64,000 nt of DNA, taken from the NCBI GenBank assembly GCA_051530055.1, contig CM121342.1, forward strand, positions 7,998,001 to 8,062,000, written 5' to 3'. This document shows positions 31,331 to 43,771 of the stretch, piece by piece; within the stretch, counting starts at the first letter, position 1; every line of letters begins with the position of its first letter. A program made the position numbers and the translations under genes. The notes under the pieces were generated by a model, which worked only from the letters and a program-made list of their open reading frames with translations, was not told the DNA's origin and did not search any database. The stretch is from Neoechinorhynchus agilis (Eukaryota > Acanthocephala).

Positions 31331-32240
31331 AAAGGGGAAACTTCTCCTCTCACTTTCCTCTGTTTCCACTGTCCCCCTCTTCCACCTCGAGCGCTCTTCC
31401 CATTTAAATTAGATGGAAAAAAGCAAAACAATCGATGTCATCAAAACGTTTGTGAACACTAAGATGAATTTACTATCTTACAGTAAGCACAAATTAATTT
31501 CAATGGTTTAATTTAACGTCAGTTTTCCAGCTTTTAAACAAAATTTTAGAACGCTCCGTAAACAATGAATAGACTGATTCACGTAACAATTTTTGGTCCG
31601 TTTTTGATATTTTCTATCCCGTATATCTATTGTTTCTCAGTATTTCATGCTTTAAAATATTCGTTCACGTCGCAAAATTTGCGATCTTTATTTATTGGGA
31701 CTCATTAATAGCCATTCTTACATTTACCTTTCCTAAATGAGATTTTTAAGTTGGACGGAGTATAGTGTTTCGGCTGTAGATTATTTAAATATTACCATAC
31801 CAAATAGCTTTGCCCTCAAAGGTATAAGATCTTTAGGAACAAATACCTTGAAATTTTTACAGGTATCGATTCGACTTAATTTTTTAAGAGCGTCAATAGA
31901 TATTGAAGGTTTTATTTTACGTTCACGTAAAAGAAACACCACTACTTGGCTATCATTTATTAACCGTTAAAGACACAGTGTGAGAATCCCATACTCTCGA
32001 TTATTGGTAGAACATTGCTACGAAGACTTATAAATATATAGCGCATTCTACACTTTGGTACATCTTAATCTAAAACATTTTGTATCGACACCTTGCTACA
32101 AGTTTTTTAGAAAACTGTTTTGCTTTTGTTTAAGCTCTGCTGACAAGCAAAGTTGAGTTTTGCAAGAGTATATTACTACGCGATACTGTATAGCTCGTCG
32201 ACAAGTCTCATAGCGATTTCGGCGATAGAACTCGAACGCA
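31331..32240. other. Gap upstream of the ABC transporter
   Basis: Contains two hydrophobic short frames (from about 31565 and 31737) that could be remnants or an unrelated small gene. Nothing is identified with confidence. The promoter and 5' UTR of the ABCC gene should lie towards 32240. Confidence 0.4.
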
Positions 32241-35200
32241 ATGATCAGCTTCAAAGTTCAGGACATACCAAATATCGCATCTGGAAGCAATATTCTTGCA
32301 AAACTTTATTTTGCGTTTGTAACTATTCCTAAAATAGCCTATAAGCTGAAACATTTCTTAGGTATATCGCACCAATCTTTTTTCGCACTCATAGACCTCT
32401 CCACGAAACGGACGTTTCTGGATTACCTGAGAAAAGAAGAGTATCTCAAACTGGCAGGGAAATTGAACGGTATTGAAAGAATTTCTGCGTAGATAATTTT
32501 TATTTATAATAGGAGATGGAAAAATCAACTTTCTTCAAAAAGGCGAAGTCTTGCACGAATATTTATCTGCGTATTTCTGAAACAAATCATACTGTCGACG
32601 TTCCTTAATGTATTGGAGGTAAGCATTTCCGAGCGCGTTTCACACCGTATAACTTAAATTTAATAAATTCTGATGACACGTTGTTGTTGGCCCTTTAAAA
32701 GTTTTTACAAGTCGTTGCAGTGGTAGTACTGAACCACAGTTAGCTACTATGTTTTAGTAAAGAAAATCGTTTTTGGAGACTTTTGGTCTATTTGTGGTAT
32801 GTGCACGTGTTTGCATTCCATTCAAGAACAAATTGTTCATCCCCGTTTCAACGCCGTAGCCAAAAATAGTAGATGAATTCTTTAATTAAGCTCTTGATTT
32901 TTTAATGTCGTTACCCTTGGAAGGTCGAGTAAATTCAGAAATTTGTTCTTCCAATTTATTTCATGTCTCCTGAAACAGGCCATATTTCTTATCGCGATGA
33001 TCCCTATATTTGGTCAAATCCTCCAATATATAAAAGGAGAAATCACAGACAATCGTGCATGGATCTTCTTGGTATCTCACATTTCATTATTTCACGCAAG
33101 TTCACTTGCGAGTTGTTGGTCGCTGTATGAATCACTTTGTCTTGGCTTCGAAGCAAGAGCGGCTTTTACGAGATTAGTGTATGCAAAGGTCAGAAATTTT
33201 GAGAATGATAAAATTGCGCAATTCCATGTCTATACCTTCTAGTGCTTGAAGCTTTCTCTTCATCAATGTGATGGAATCGAATCTGGATATCTTAGTAGTC
33301 TCATAAGTACCGATGGTTACTCGTTTGACACGTTCGCACAATTCAGTGTACGAGTTCTTGGAAGCATTTTGAAATTTATTATGGTATTTACATTTTGCTA
33401 TCTTTACATTGACACGTTCGCTGCAATCGCGATATGCGTTTATCTCATTGCCTTTGCACTTTCACCTGTTTATATGATTGGCCTACGACTAATTAGGTTA
33501 GCCAATAAGTGCATAAGACCGGTTTTAAATTCTTTTGCAGGAAACGCATTAACAAACAAGTCGATACGAGACTTCGCAATCTCACCATATATTGCCGGTT
33601 CGCTCAGACCCTCAAAATGTGCTGCTTGGATACAGTTATTTATAAAGTTATATGCCGCTTAAATAAGAAGGAAACGTTCTTTTGTGCACTGAAAAATCTT
33701 GTGGAAGCGAACTCTTATACACTTCCCATTTTACTTCACTCATTTATCACACTGACGTATATTGTGATAAGTTTCAAAGCCAGCGGAAACCTGCCAAGTG
33801 GAGTAAAGGTGTTTCAATTAATGGCAGTATCTCCCGTTTTGCGACTTACAATCGGAGGTGATGTAATTCGATTCTTTACTCGCTTCTCTGAAGTGAAACT
33901 CTCCCTTCAAAGGTTGCAGGTATGGTTTGTTTATTCAAATAAAAGGCGTTTTCATCTTAATTCAGAAACTAGCTGAGGATGTTGACCTGAATTGCCATCA
34001 TCTGAATCGTCAATCGGAAAACACAAAGAATGATTCGCATTATGCCATAGAATTATCGTCTTTAAGTTCATCGTGGAACAATGAGGTATGTACCTTACTC
34101 TCCTTTATTCCTTTAAATCCTTAATTTTATTTAGGCTTCTTCTATCAATATAAGAAATACTTCTTTACAGATTGAAAGGGAAACTTTGACTTATATTATC
34201 GGACCGTCCAAATCTGGAAAAACGTCTCTGCTTTACTCAATATTGAACGAGTTGCGAATCGTAAGCGGTAGTGTAAACATCCACGGAAGCGTATCCATCA
34301 GCACACAAACTCCATGGCTGTTCCCTGGCACAATTCGACAGAATATAATATTCACTGCGATACCGAATGTTGAGCGGTATAAGGCTGTTATTTATGCCTG
34401 TTGCTTAATTGAGGTTTTTGATTTTTTTTATTACGAAAACTACAATAAATTGCTTTTCTGTTCAGGATTTAAATGCTTTGCCCCAAAAAGATCTCACGAT
34501 GATTGGTGATGGAGGAAGCGGTTTAAGCGGTGGACAAAAAGCGAGAGTTTCATTGGCCAGGGCGATTTACCGAGACGCAGACGTGTATCTTCTTGATGAT
34601 CCTTTAACTGCAGTTGATTATAAAACAAGGACACATATTTTAAAGCAGTTAGTATTTGCTTTAAATAATTCCAAAAAGAGTTCAATTGAACTTTATGTAG
34701 TTGCATTCGAAATTTCCTAAAAGACAAAACCGTATTATACTGCGCTTCCAAGGTCCTGGAAGCCGGTCGTGCCGCCACGGTCATCACTCTGAAGGACGTA
34801 AGTTAGCCTATGATTTCTCGCAAGCAGTCAAATCGATTTCTTAGGGTTCGATTGAATTAATGGACGAACAAAGTGCTTCAAATTATGACTACGATTCCGA
34901 TTCGCAACGTACTCAGCGAGATTCTGACTTCGAACTGTTAACTCTGGACAAAGTGGCTCGGCGTTACTCGATGTGTTCACATAATGAAGAATCCGAAATA
35001 GGCGGATTTATCCTAAAGCCAAGAACGGTAGATGCCGTGGGCTGGATTAAACTTTTGGGAAAACTATTTACACCGAACAAAATTGGAACCGCTATTGTAC
35101 CTTTTTTAATTCTGTTTTGGTGCGGATCACATACTTTTCGCATTCTGTCGGAATACTGGCTTTCTCGCTGGCTCTCGGCAGAAACCGAAAATGGCACAAA

Positions 35201-37499
35201 ACACTTGAGTGACAACGCGTATGAGACTTTCTATTTAGGTTCGCTCATTTTGAAAAGATTAGTTCCCTATTTGTTTTTATAGGTTACCTCCTCGGATTTG
35301 TAATCTGTGCTGGATTGGTTCTATTTATCATCATCACCATGATTGGCTACGATACATTCTACGCTCATTCAAGGAGCTTGGCAAGAGTGATGGGATCGTA
35401 TTCGTTTATATTCGAGAAAGTATTGCGAGGTTTGTTTTGAAGTATTCTGAGAGATAAGATTATGTTCTTTAAAAAGGTGTTACGTTCAATCGATTGTCGT
35501 TCGATATCGGCGTTATGCAAAATTTCGTGCCCATTTCAATTTATGCTGTAGGACAGGTTAAGTACAAATTTTATTAAATCAAAATGCAGTCTTTTATTAT
35601 TTTAAATTATGGAGCATTTTCTGTGAGTGAGGCAATTTTATTATTTGTACCTCCGGGATGAGAATGCGAATCAGCCATATTGACTTCCTCTTGCCTTTGC
35701 CTCCTTTTTAATTCAAACGGAATCTTCCAAATATTTACTTCAATTTCAGCAAAATCTGTTTTTTTGTTAAATGACAACATTTTATTTTAGGATGCTTCAC
35801 TAATCTTTGCACTAATGATCTACATTTGCTGCATCTGCCCTATAGCGGTCGCATTCGTACTACCGGCGATTATAGCTATGGCTTTCCTGGTATACCACCA
35901 AATAAATCTAATGGCCGCAGGATATCAAATGGAATCTGACAGTAAGACTTTCCTGTTTGACAATGCAACGCTCATTCTTGAAACATTTATCTTGTAGCTC
36001 GAACAAACATACTAACCCACTTAGTAGCAACCCACCAAGGTCTCGTATCCGTTCGAGCATCTAAAGCTACAGATGAAATGATATCAGAGTTCGAGTACAC
36101 AATTGGTTTGAGATTGCTTCGATAAATGAGAATCCTTTGATATAATCGTTTTAGATACAAACAATCAACTGCGATACACGCTTACTTTGCTTGATCGCAT
36201 AGCTCAACACACTATTGATTTCGTTATTCTCTTAGTCATGCTGACGACTACAATTGTTTTCTTGTTCTTTTACACTGGTTAGCTAATTGCAAGCAACTAA
36301 AAATTCCGAGTAATAAAAAATCGTAAAAGGAAAAACCGAGGTCGGACAACTGGCAGTGACATATACACTTGTTGTTGCTGAAAATGCCCGATATTTTATC
36401 CAAGAGGCTCAACTAAGTACTAATCACGTTCGTAAAAGCATTGCTTCTATAAGAAGTAATGTTCTCTATAATTGATAGTTGCTGTCGGCTGCTAGAGTTT
36501 TCGATCTTTATGATGCTGTTCAAGAACCGAACGCCGGATCAGAGGATGAAAGCGAAATACCTCCCTATGTTGATAACTCAATCGAATTAATCAACGTCCG
36601 TTTCAAGTATTTTACGGATCTTCCCATGGTTCTGAATGGCTTAGATCTACGGATTGAGCCCAGATCTAAGGTTATTATGCGTTTAAGTACTTTCTATAGA
36701 TTTTCAACACTGTAAAACAAATAGGTTGCTATTGTTGGACCAACTGGAGCAGGAAAGAGCACCATATTCGGTGCCATATTTAGATTGGGGATTGTAGAAG
36801 GAAAGATTATCGTTGGTGGTATTGACACTGAATCAATGAATCTCCATCAACTAAGACGCAGTATTTCACTCCTTCCACAGGTAGTATAAATTTTTCATAA
36901 TACAAATTAAATTGAGCTATTTTAGGAAGCGGTATTGATGAAGACCAGTATTCGGCTTAATTTGGACCCCTTTCAAGAAAAGTCAGACACTGAGATTTGG
37001 GATGTCCTTCAGAAGGTACGTGTGACTCTTTTTACTTTTAAATGCAAGTATAAACTTACAGGTTGGACTGGATAATCGAATTCGGCAATTGAGCATTCAA
37101 GATTCAACGAACAAACTCGATTACGTATGCGAAGGCGAATCGGAATTCGGAATAAGCGAGCGGCAGTTATTGTGGTTGGCGAAGATACTACTAGAAAAGA
37201 AATCAATTGTTCTGATTGACGAGGCCAGTTCCAAAGTCGACCAGCAAACACAGATTCAGATTCAAGAGATTATAAGTAGGGAGTTGAAGGAATGTACGGT
37301 CATCAGTATAATGCACAAGCTCGAAGATGCAATCTACAGCGATGTAGTTATGCTTGTGAAAGACGGGGATGTGGTTGAGAGTGGAAAGCCATCAGAATTG
37401 TTGGCGAACGAAAACTCGATCTTCTATCAGATGGCGAGCACTGGTGGCAAATATTCTGAGACTACAGAGATGGATCATGTCGAATATATTGAGTTTTAG
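32241..37499 (+). CDS. ABCC4-like: ABCC4/MRP4-like ABC transporter, multi-exon
   Basis: Membrane exporter of organic anions and conjugates. The probable start at 32241 gives SGSNILAKLYFAFVTIPKIA, aligning with the N-terminal segment of MRP4-type proteins, which lack TMD0. TMD1 runs about 32.9-33.9 kb and includes ESGYLSSLISTDGYSFD. NBD1 (34.18-34.66 kb) has Walker A GPSKSGKTS, Q-loop TQTPWLFPGTIRQNI, signature LSGGQKARVSLARAIYRDAD and Walker B VYLLDDP. TMD2 spans about 34.9-36.4 kb. NBD2 (36.6-37.4 kb) has Walker A GPTGAGKST, DLR-like LHQLRRSISLLPQE, an altered signature (FGISERQ), Walker B IVLIDEASS and an H-loop MHK. Introns are mostly about 50 nt GT-AG; one near 35560-35790 is longer. Exact boundaries in TMD1 are only partly resolved. 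Confidence 0.93.
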
Positions 37500-37605
37500 A
37501 AACGCGAAGAGGGTTAAGGAAATTGAGCACAGCGCTTCCTACTTTTAAAAGAACGAAAGTAATTTTTCACTTGATATTTTATTTGTAAATTTTTAATCAT
37601 AACAT

Positions 37606-37611
37606 AATAAA
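37606..37611 (+). promoter_or_regulatory. Likely poly(A) signal of the ABC transporter gene
   Basis: AATAAA about 107 bp after the stop codon, just before the junction with the retroelement remnant at 37621. Confidence 0.5.
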
Positions 37612-37620
37612 GCACAAAAC

Positions 37621-38510
37621 GTGCAATCACCACCGTCCCCGAAATTGGAGCTTCTCTCCTTCCCCGCCTGTCGCTATCACGCTTGCAACATTGTCTCGTT
37701 GTACTGCGAGCGAGATATAATGTCGCAGGAATACATATGCTCGTGCGTCGCCAGTCGTTTCTCTCAATTTCTTCAAGAGATCCTGGAGCAGAGTGAGCGC
37801 CGAGCTGCCGAGCGATCCATAAGTCTCTACTCCGAAGGGGACAAAATAGTGGGCCCTTGCTAATTCTCTATATTTTCGTACCTTCCTCCCTTCCGCTGCA
37901 CCGGCGGCACCTCCAGCGATTTCGAGAGAATAGGGAAAGTTGCTCACTGCGAGGGTGTCCACACACGCGGCGTCCCAGGGTAGGCATTTGCCCTCCCGCA
38001 ACGGAAAGACCGTAATTCCGTCAGGTCAACGGCCGTCTAGTCGACAAAGATGGGCGGGTTCTAAAATATTGGTAAGTTCGCCGTTCTCAACGCCCGAGAA
38101 ATTACGCTATTGATCACAGAATGGCGTGAGAACCTTCATCCTGGCTTTCGGCAAACGAGACCGTGTCGCTCGAAAGCATCAACCAAAGACCCACATCGAC
38201 AGCGATCGGGCGTGCATATCAGAAGACCAAGTCTTTAGGACACTGCGATCCTCGTCACCTCATCAGTGAGAAGAGTTCACACAGATGCCAGAGGAACAGC
38301 CTCCAACCACGCCCTCGATTCTCGTGTTGAAACTGCCACCAATCTAGTTCGGACGACCCCATGGCGAGAACCTGAAAGTAGAGAGCTGTGAGCTCTCGCG
38401 ACGAGAGGTCTGTCCCAGATCGACTGTCTGAGGCCATTCACGGGAACATGATTAGCGCCTGTCTGCTGGCACCATTCTTCAACTGCCACCACAGTCTTGG
38501 TCAAGACAAA
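37621..38510 (-). mobile_element. Retroelement remnant (C-terminal region of an RT-bearing element)
   Basis: Minus-strand fragments match the conserved C-terminal part seen in many animal reverse-transcriptase-bearing elements: AWLEAVPLASVGTLL, then RLGLLICTP, a CRCG-type segment, LPWDAACVDTLA, FVPFGVETYGSLG and LKKLRETTGDARAY with ISLAVQR. The frame is interrupted in many places. It is clearly more GC-rich than the flanks. The exact element class cannot be decided from this part alone. Confidence 0.7.
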
Positions 38511-38619
38511 ACTTTCTCCTCGGAATTATCTTCGCTATCGGTTGACTCCCCTCATACGATCCAAGAAGGGCTGGCAAGGCAAGGCAAGGTCTACTAGAGC
38601 CCGAATGCCCAATCCCCCA

Positions 38620-39510
38620 GATGACACAGGTAATGAATGAACTCACAGTCATTACCATCGCATCTCCCTCTCTTTCCCTCTCCATAACCATGGACGAGCT
38701 CAACCATCTCATTTTCTCGCTCTCCACCCTACACCTCTCCCTAAATTTATCCAAATCTTTTGAGCTTGCCCCCCACATTTCCAAACGCAATCTTATCCCA
38801 GCGTCTCTCCCTCTCCCTATCCAACGCGCCTCTTCTCTCCGAATACAGGGCCAGGCTTTCCAAGAAAACCTTAAGTGGGATTCCCACATTTCATTTACCC
38901 TCTCTAAAGCAAACCCTCGTCTTTACCTTCTCAAACTCCTCCGGCGTCTCAGCGTTTCCCCTAGACACCTTGCCCACTTTTATCTATCTGCCATCCTTCC
39001 TATCCTTACATACGCTTTTCCCACTTTCCTCGCCCTTTCCGCCAATGCTTTCCATTCCCTGGAGACCTTCCACAAGAGAGCAGCTAGAATATTCGGGACT
39101 TCACTCCCTCCCCTCGACGCCAACCTCCACTCCATTTTCTCCGAAAACGCCCTCCGTCTTCTTCAACCCCCGCCACAATTTTCTTCCTTCATCTCTATAT
39201 ACTCTTCGTTCGTAAACACTCGTAACCCCAACCTTTTTTAATCCCCCCTCGCTCGTACCACCCTCTACCAAAAATCTTTCTTCCCCCAAGCCCAATCTTT
39301 TCTTAATAACCGGAGAACAAGGAAATACTCCCAATCGGTCATCTCCTGTACAAAGCCTCCGATCGCACATTAACACCCCTTCAAAAACAAGTCCCATCTC
39401 CCTTGCCTTCAACATCCGACATCCAGACACCTTCAGTAAAGATGGATGCTGGCAAGTGTGTGGATCGTGAATTTCTTACATAAATAAAACGTGTTTATAT
39501 AAGCTTGCCG
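38620..39510 (+). mobile_element. CR1/L2-like LINE, 3' fragment
   Basis: A 206-codon open stretch (38621-39241) encodes the region downstream of the RT core: LHLSLNLSKSFE, ENLKWDSHISFTLSKA, LPILTYAFPTF and HKRAARIF. It is related to the NLKWDSH region of the copy at 5.8-9.7 kb but a different subfamily. The 3' end at about 39.5 kb carries the same ATAAAACGTG-type tail as the copy at 318. Truncated 5', so not active. Confidence 0.85.
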
Positions 39511-39593
39511 CCACGCCTCATCTGAGAGCTGGACTATAAAAATACGCTGAAGACAAGCCCTTACCTTGTTGTCGAGTTTAGCCAATCCTTCCT

Positions 39594-39821
39594 AAAATGT
39601 CGATATGTGAGGTACCGGGGAATGTGATTAGAATTATTGCTTAGGTCTACACCCGGTAAATGAACATTTATTAAAGACGTTTCGAACCTCGTCGGGTTCA
39701 TCATCAGTTCTAAAATGAAAGTGGATGAGTTGTATTTTAGAATTGATGATGAACCCGATGAGGTTCGCAGAACGTCTTTAATAAATATTCATTTACTGGG
39801 TGTAGACCTAAACAATAATTC
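39594..39821. mobile_element. Fold-back MITE, family A, longest copy
   Basis: Almost fully palindromic. The left arm (GGTCTACACCCGGTAAATGA, then TTATTAAAGACGTTTCGAAC and CTCGTCGGGTTCATCATCAG) is mirrored by TGATGATGAACCC, GAGGTTCG, ACGTCTTTAATAAAT and TTTACTGGGTGTAGACC on the right. The copy shares its 5' leader with copies 1 and 4. The inverted segment is preceded and followed by TA, compatible with a Tc1/mariner-type target site. Confidence 0.85.
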
Positions 39822-40314
39822 TAGTTAAATTTAGAAGAGATACCGCGATAACCTTGAAAAGCTTATTCATTTTTCGTCTTTTTGTGGAAGATACAATGCG
39901 GATGCATATTCGCTGAGTCAATGTTGAGTGAACTGGAATAATGAAATTCGTTGGTATTCTTATAGGGCGCCGCAATCAACTGGTGGGTCATTCACTCGCT
40001 CGCTTTCTAATTTGACTTCCTGAGCAAGAATACAATCCAATGCTTCATATAACTCAAAGTCAAAATAGAAAATGATGGAAAAGATAGTGGCGATGATTCA
40101 TTGCTGAGTGCCTTGGATAGCATGAGCATGTTATTTCTTTAGAAAAAATAGAATAATTCAATTGGTCAAAAATTAAATATCAAAACTGGCAAAGTTTATA
40201 CATTCCGCAGTCTGGTCGAAATGGTCTAGTCGACCTTAGCACAGAAAATCTTTCTAAGGTTCAAAGGGTTCAATATCCATTTTCGTCGACAACGCATAGC
40301 CAAAAGGAAACGAA
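39822..40314. other. Intergenic, no gene seen
   Basis: AT-rich sequence with no repeat or coding signal I could identify. Confidence 0.45.
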
Positions 40315-40475
40315 ATACAGCTGAAGGGAGGAAACTCACTGATGAGTCCCGCCTTCTCGGGAGGTATCTGAGAATCGGAATTGATGCAAAACTCATAAAC
40401 CGTACGGTTCAGGGAATTAAGTGATTTTAATCGCTTCCCTGAACCAGACAGGCGGGTTGTGTGTCCAAGGAAAAT
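40315..40475 (+). repeat. Second dispersed copy of the satellite module, inverted relative to array 2
   Basis: Starts AGCTGAAGGGAGGAAACTC and contains CTGATGAGTCCCGCC, GGTATCTGAGAATC and AAAACTCAT, followed by a strong hairpin (GGTTCAGGGAA/TTCCCTGAACC). The order matches the minus strand of the 384-bp unit. It lies about 140 bp before satellite array 2, in the opposite orientation. Confidence 0.8.
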
Positions 40476-40613
40476 TATCAGCCGTGAAAAAGGTAACACA
40501 CAGATGGCAAATAAAAGTTACCGGCCTGACAGACTTTAAAAATAATTGAAATGTTGAACTTGGGCGGAATGCATTAAATGAGTACACCGTGCACATCCCA
40601 AACTCCCTTACAA

Positions 40614-41860
40614 CGAATGTACAAACTCTAATAGTTTTATTGTCTTGGGCTAAGTGTTCAATTCTCTTATGTCTACTGACAAGTTGGCTATATTAATTAA
40701 GTTTTTTGAGCATCCCTTTCTCGGCTTTGTCCTTTTGGTCACACAACAAAACCGATATCTTTCTTTAGGGAAGTGATTGAACGACTTCCCTTAACCACAC
40801 GTGAATATGAGTTTTGTACCCGGATACCTCCGGATCCTCAGATACCTCCTCCCGAGGAGTAGGCGTCAGATTCATCAGTGAGTTTCCTCCTACCTTCAAC
40901 CGTGTGAGTCATCGGCGATCGTTGATGTTGGATAATTGCAAGTTGAAAAAGAGATATTCGGGACCGAGGTCCACTAGGACACCTCGTTACAGCTACAGAA
41001 ATATACAAACTCTGCCAGTTTTATTGTCTTGGGCTAAGTGTTCAATTCTCTTATGTCTACTGAAAAGTTGGCTGTATAAATTAAGTTTTGTGAGAATCCC
41101 TTTCTCGGCTTTGTCCTTTTGGTCACACAACAAAACCGATATCTTTCTTTAGGGAAGTGATTGAACGACTTCCCTTAACCACACCTGAATATGAGTTTTG
41201 TACCCGGATACCCCCGGATCCTCAGATACCTCCTCCCGAGGAGTAGGCGGGAGATTCATCAGTGAGTTTCCTCCTACCTTCGGCCGTGTGAGTCATCGGC
41301 TATCGTGGATATTGGATAATTGGAAGTTGAAAAAGAGATATTCGGGACCGAGGTCCACTAGGAAACATCGTTACAGCTACAGAAATATACAAACTCTGCC
41401 ACTTTTATTGTCTTGGGCTAAGTGTTCAATTCTCTTATGTCTACTGACAAGTTGGCTATATTAATTAAGTTTTGTGAGAATCCCTTTCTCGGCTTTGTCC
41501 TCTTAGTCACACAACAAAACCGATATCTTTCTTTAGGGAAGTCATTGAGTGACTTCCCTTAACCACACGTGAATATGAGTTTTGTACCCGGATACCCCCG
41601 GATCCTCAGATACCTCCTCCCGAGGAGTAGGCGGGAGATTCATCAGTGAGTTTCCTCCTGCCTTCGGCCGTGTGAGTCACCGGCGATCGTTGATATTGGA
41701 TAATTGGAAGTTGAAAAAGAGATATTCGGGACCGAGGTCAACTAGGACACCTCGTTACAGCTACAGAAATGTACAAACTCTACCAGTTTTATTGTCTTGG
41801 GCTATGTGTTTAATTCTCTTATGTCTACTGGCATGTTGGCTATATTAATTATGTTTATTG
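40614..41860 (+). repeat. 384-bp satellite, array 2 (about 3.25 units)
   Basis: Same unit and orientation as array 1, with unit starts near 40898, 41282 and 41666. It begins and ends at the same internal point of the unit (from TGTACAAACTCT to GGCTATATTAATT), so it is a permuted excerpt compared with array 1. The two blocks flank the ABCC4-like gene. Confidence 0.95.
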
Positions 41861-43232
41861 AGCATCAGATACTCAGCTTCGCTCGAGATGGGTAAAAGAT
41901 GCTCACTTCATGCGTATTTCTCTAGTTTTACGGAACGATTTCCATAAGGGGCCCTTGTACCACAGCTTTGTGCCCACTATTAACTGTTAGAATTTAAAAA
42001 GTTCTCGGGAACCTCTGTTCTTTGAAAACATTCAAATTTAGTTTTATTTAACTGGTAGTTTTGGGCATTGATTTTATTTTCAATTATTTTCATTTTAAAT
42101 ACTAATTCCTTGATTTTTTAGTAACATGCGTAAACCTCTACCAAATACGCTGTAGGAATGTCTCTTTAAGAGTTTCGCAATCATTCTACCGTTCTTTTAT
42201 CGATTTGTTTTAATGGTAGAAAATATTTAATTAAAACAATTACTCTTAAACTTGCAAACAATATCTGTGGAAGTGGATTTTGTCCTCGAAATATTAAATA
42301 ACATGAATACGTCTCTAGGTTTGAACCGCTCAACAAGAATATCTTTCCACCCGAATGTGATCCTGCATGAAATAAAACAATTACGTTTTCTGTGTCGCCC
42401 TGCATGTCGATTTTGAAATCGTATACTAAAAATACTTGAGCCTTCGGAAATTGTAGTTTCGCGAGTTGAGGAAGTTCGATGCGCTTCTTTGAATAATCGA
42501 AAATCCTATTGCAAAGAATTGCGAGTGATAAAGAATTCGTGAATAAAGAAGCAGAAAATTAATGATTGTTATCTTAACTCTTGCGGTATTCAAACATTGC
42601 TGTAATGATTTGACAGAAAATCCTTGGGGAGAGTTGGAGATGTGTGGTGATCATAATCCCGTCCCGGATAAGTCGATTCGATTAATTTACAATCTTGATA
42701 AAGGCACAATATTGTGTTATCGGAATTAATAAATTCCTTTAAATTTTCCGCCATAAGCAACCATGAACAGTTCAATCTTTAAGCATTTTTTAATTCCTTT
42801 CTGGTACTTAGAAATTCGAAAAATAAAATTCAAGCCTTTTTTCATTGTCCTTTAATCTGGCTAAACAACCATTTCTCTTAAATTTAAAGTTCTGTACTCA
42901 AATTCAAACAACCGTGCGGTTCCTTGATAGTCGCCGGTGCACTTTTGATTAAAAATTCATAGAGGTTGTTTAAAATAATAATAAAGATATTTGTTTTTTA
43001 TCGAACGGAATTCTCGAAATATATCACTATAATTTTTCATCGGGTTTCGTATATGAACAGTACTGCAATCGAAATTATAGGAAAAAGTATTTCTGATGAT
43101 TTTTACCCTGTAACTTTGCCTTTTTCCTTAACTACTTTTGTTCGAATAAAAATTGTTTGAATCACTGTCGATCAGAGGGCAGGAGCAATTTCTCTTACAA
43201 AACAAAAGTTTGGCTGTGTAACGGGTAAGAAC
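41861..43232. other. Intergenic with a fragment of a family-D repeat
   Basis: A short segment near 42610-42670 (GGAGATGTGTGGTGATCATA, then TCCCGGATAAG) resembles the fold-back at 57680-57875 and the interior of the CDC14 insertion. Two weak minus-strand open frames (42181-42405 and 42590-42775) have no family features. Nothing else was seen. Confidence 0.4.
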
Positions 43233-43302
43233 GCTTCATCCGTCCTTTCGGCCGTTACACCAGGACGACAGCTGAATGATCCATAAAGACGGCGGTGTGA
43301 AT
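43233..43302 (-). repeat. tRNA-like dispersed repeat (SINE-like), copy 2
   Basis: Reverse complement of 19108-19175 with a few changes. It keeps an A-box-like TGGTGTAACGG and lacks an obvious B-box. The CCGTTACAC here pairs with GTGTAACGG about 25 nt away. Confidence 0.5.
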
Positions 43303-43438
43303 AATTTCATGACATTTATGTAAAGTTTAATCAAATACGACAAATTCTGTTTAACAATTATAAAATTGAAACTAAAACACCGATTTTAAGGTAAGCGCGA
43401 AAATCCAAATTCTTAGCTTTAAATTTTTTTTTCAAGCA

Positions 43439-43536
43439 TACATAATTTATAGTTTCTTCAACGCTCCTATTCATCGGCGCGGGCCAAAATGCTAGCCGCA
43501 TTGCCCCGCTGCACCGCAATGCTTATTTTTTGCGCC
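43439..43536 (-). repeat. About 100-bp dispersed repeat, second copy
   Basis: Inverted copy of 26908-27007, from ACATAATTTATAGTTTCTTC to CTTATTTTTTGCGCC. High identity over the full length with only a few differences. Confidence 0.8.
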
Positions 43537-43771
43537 AAGAACGACGTCGATCTTGGCTCTCCAGTCGCCGCGTAAATTCGTTTCCCCCTAGTGGGCGAAG
43601 GTCAAATAACCGCAACGTCACTTATGAAATGTGAAACTTAAATTTCTAAGCTCACTGCTTCACCTATGGATCGATTTAAATGGAAGTTTAAATTCAATCA
43701 AACAATGAAACTAACTCAGTATTTTGCCATACACAAACCTTAAACCCTTTCCAATGGCCTTGATTTTATTA

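Noticed and set aside
37627-38001. 124-codon minus-strand frame as a host gene next to the ABC transporter
   Set aside because: It carries the VETYGSLG and LREITGxAR-type strings typical of retroelement C-termini and continues into further decayed fragments of the same kind.
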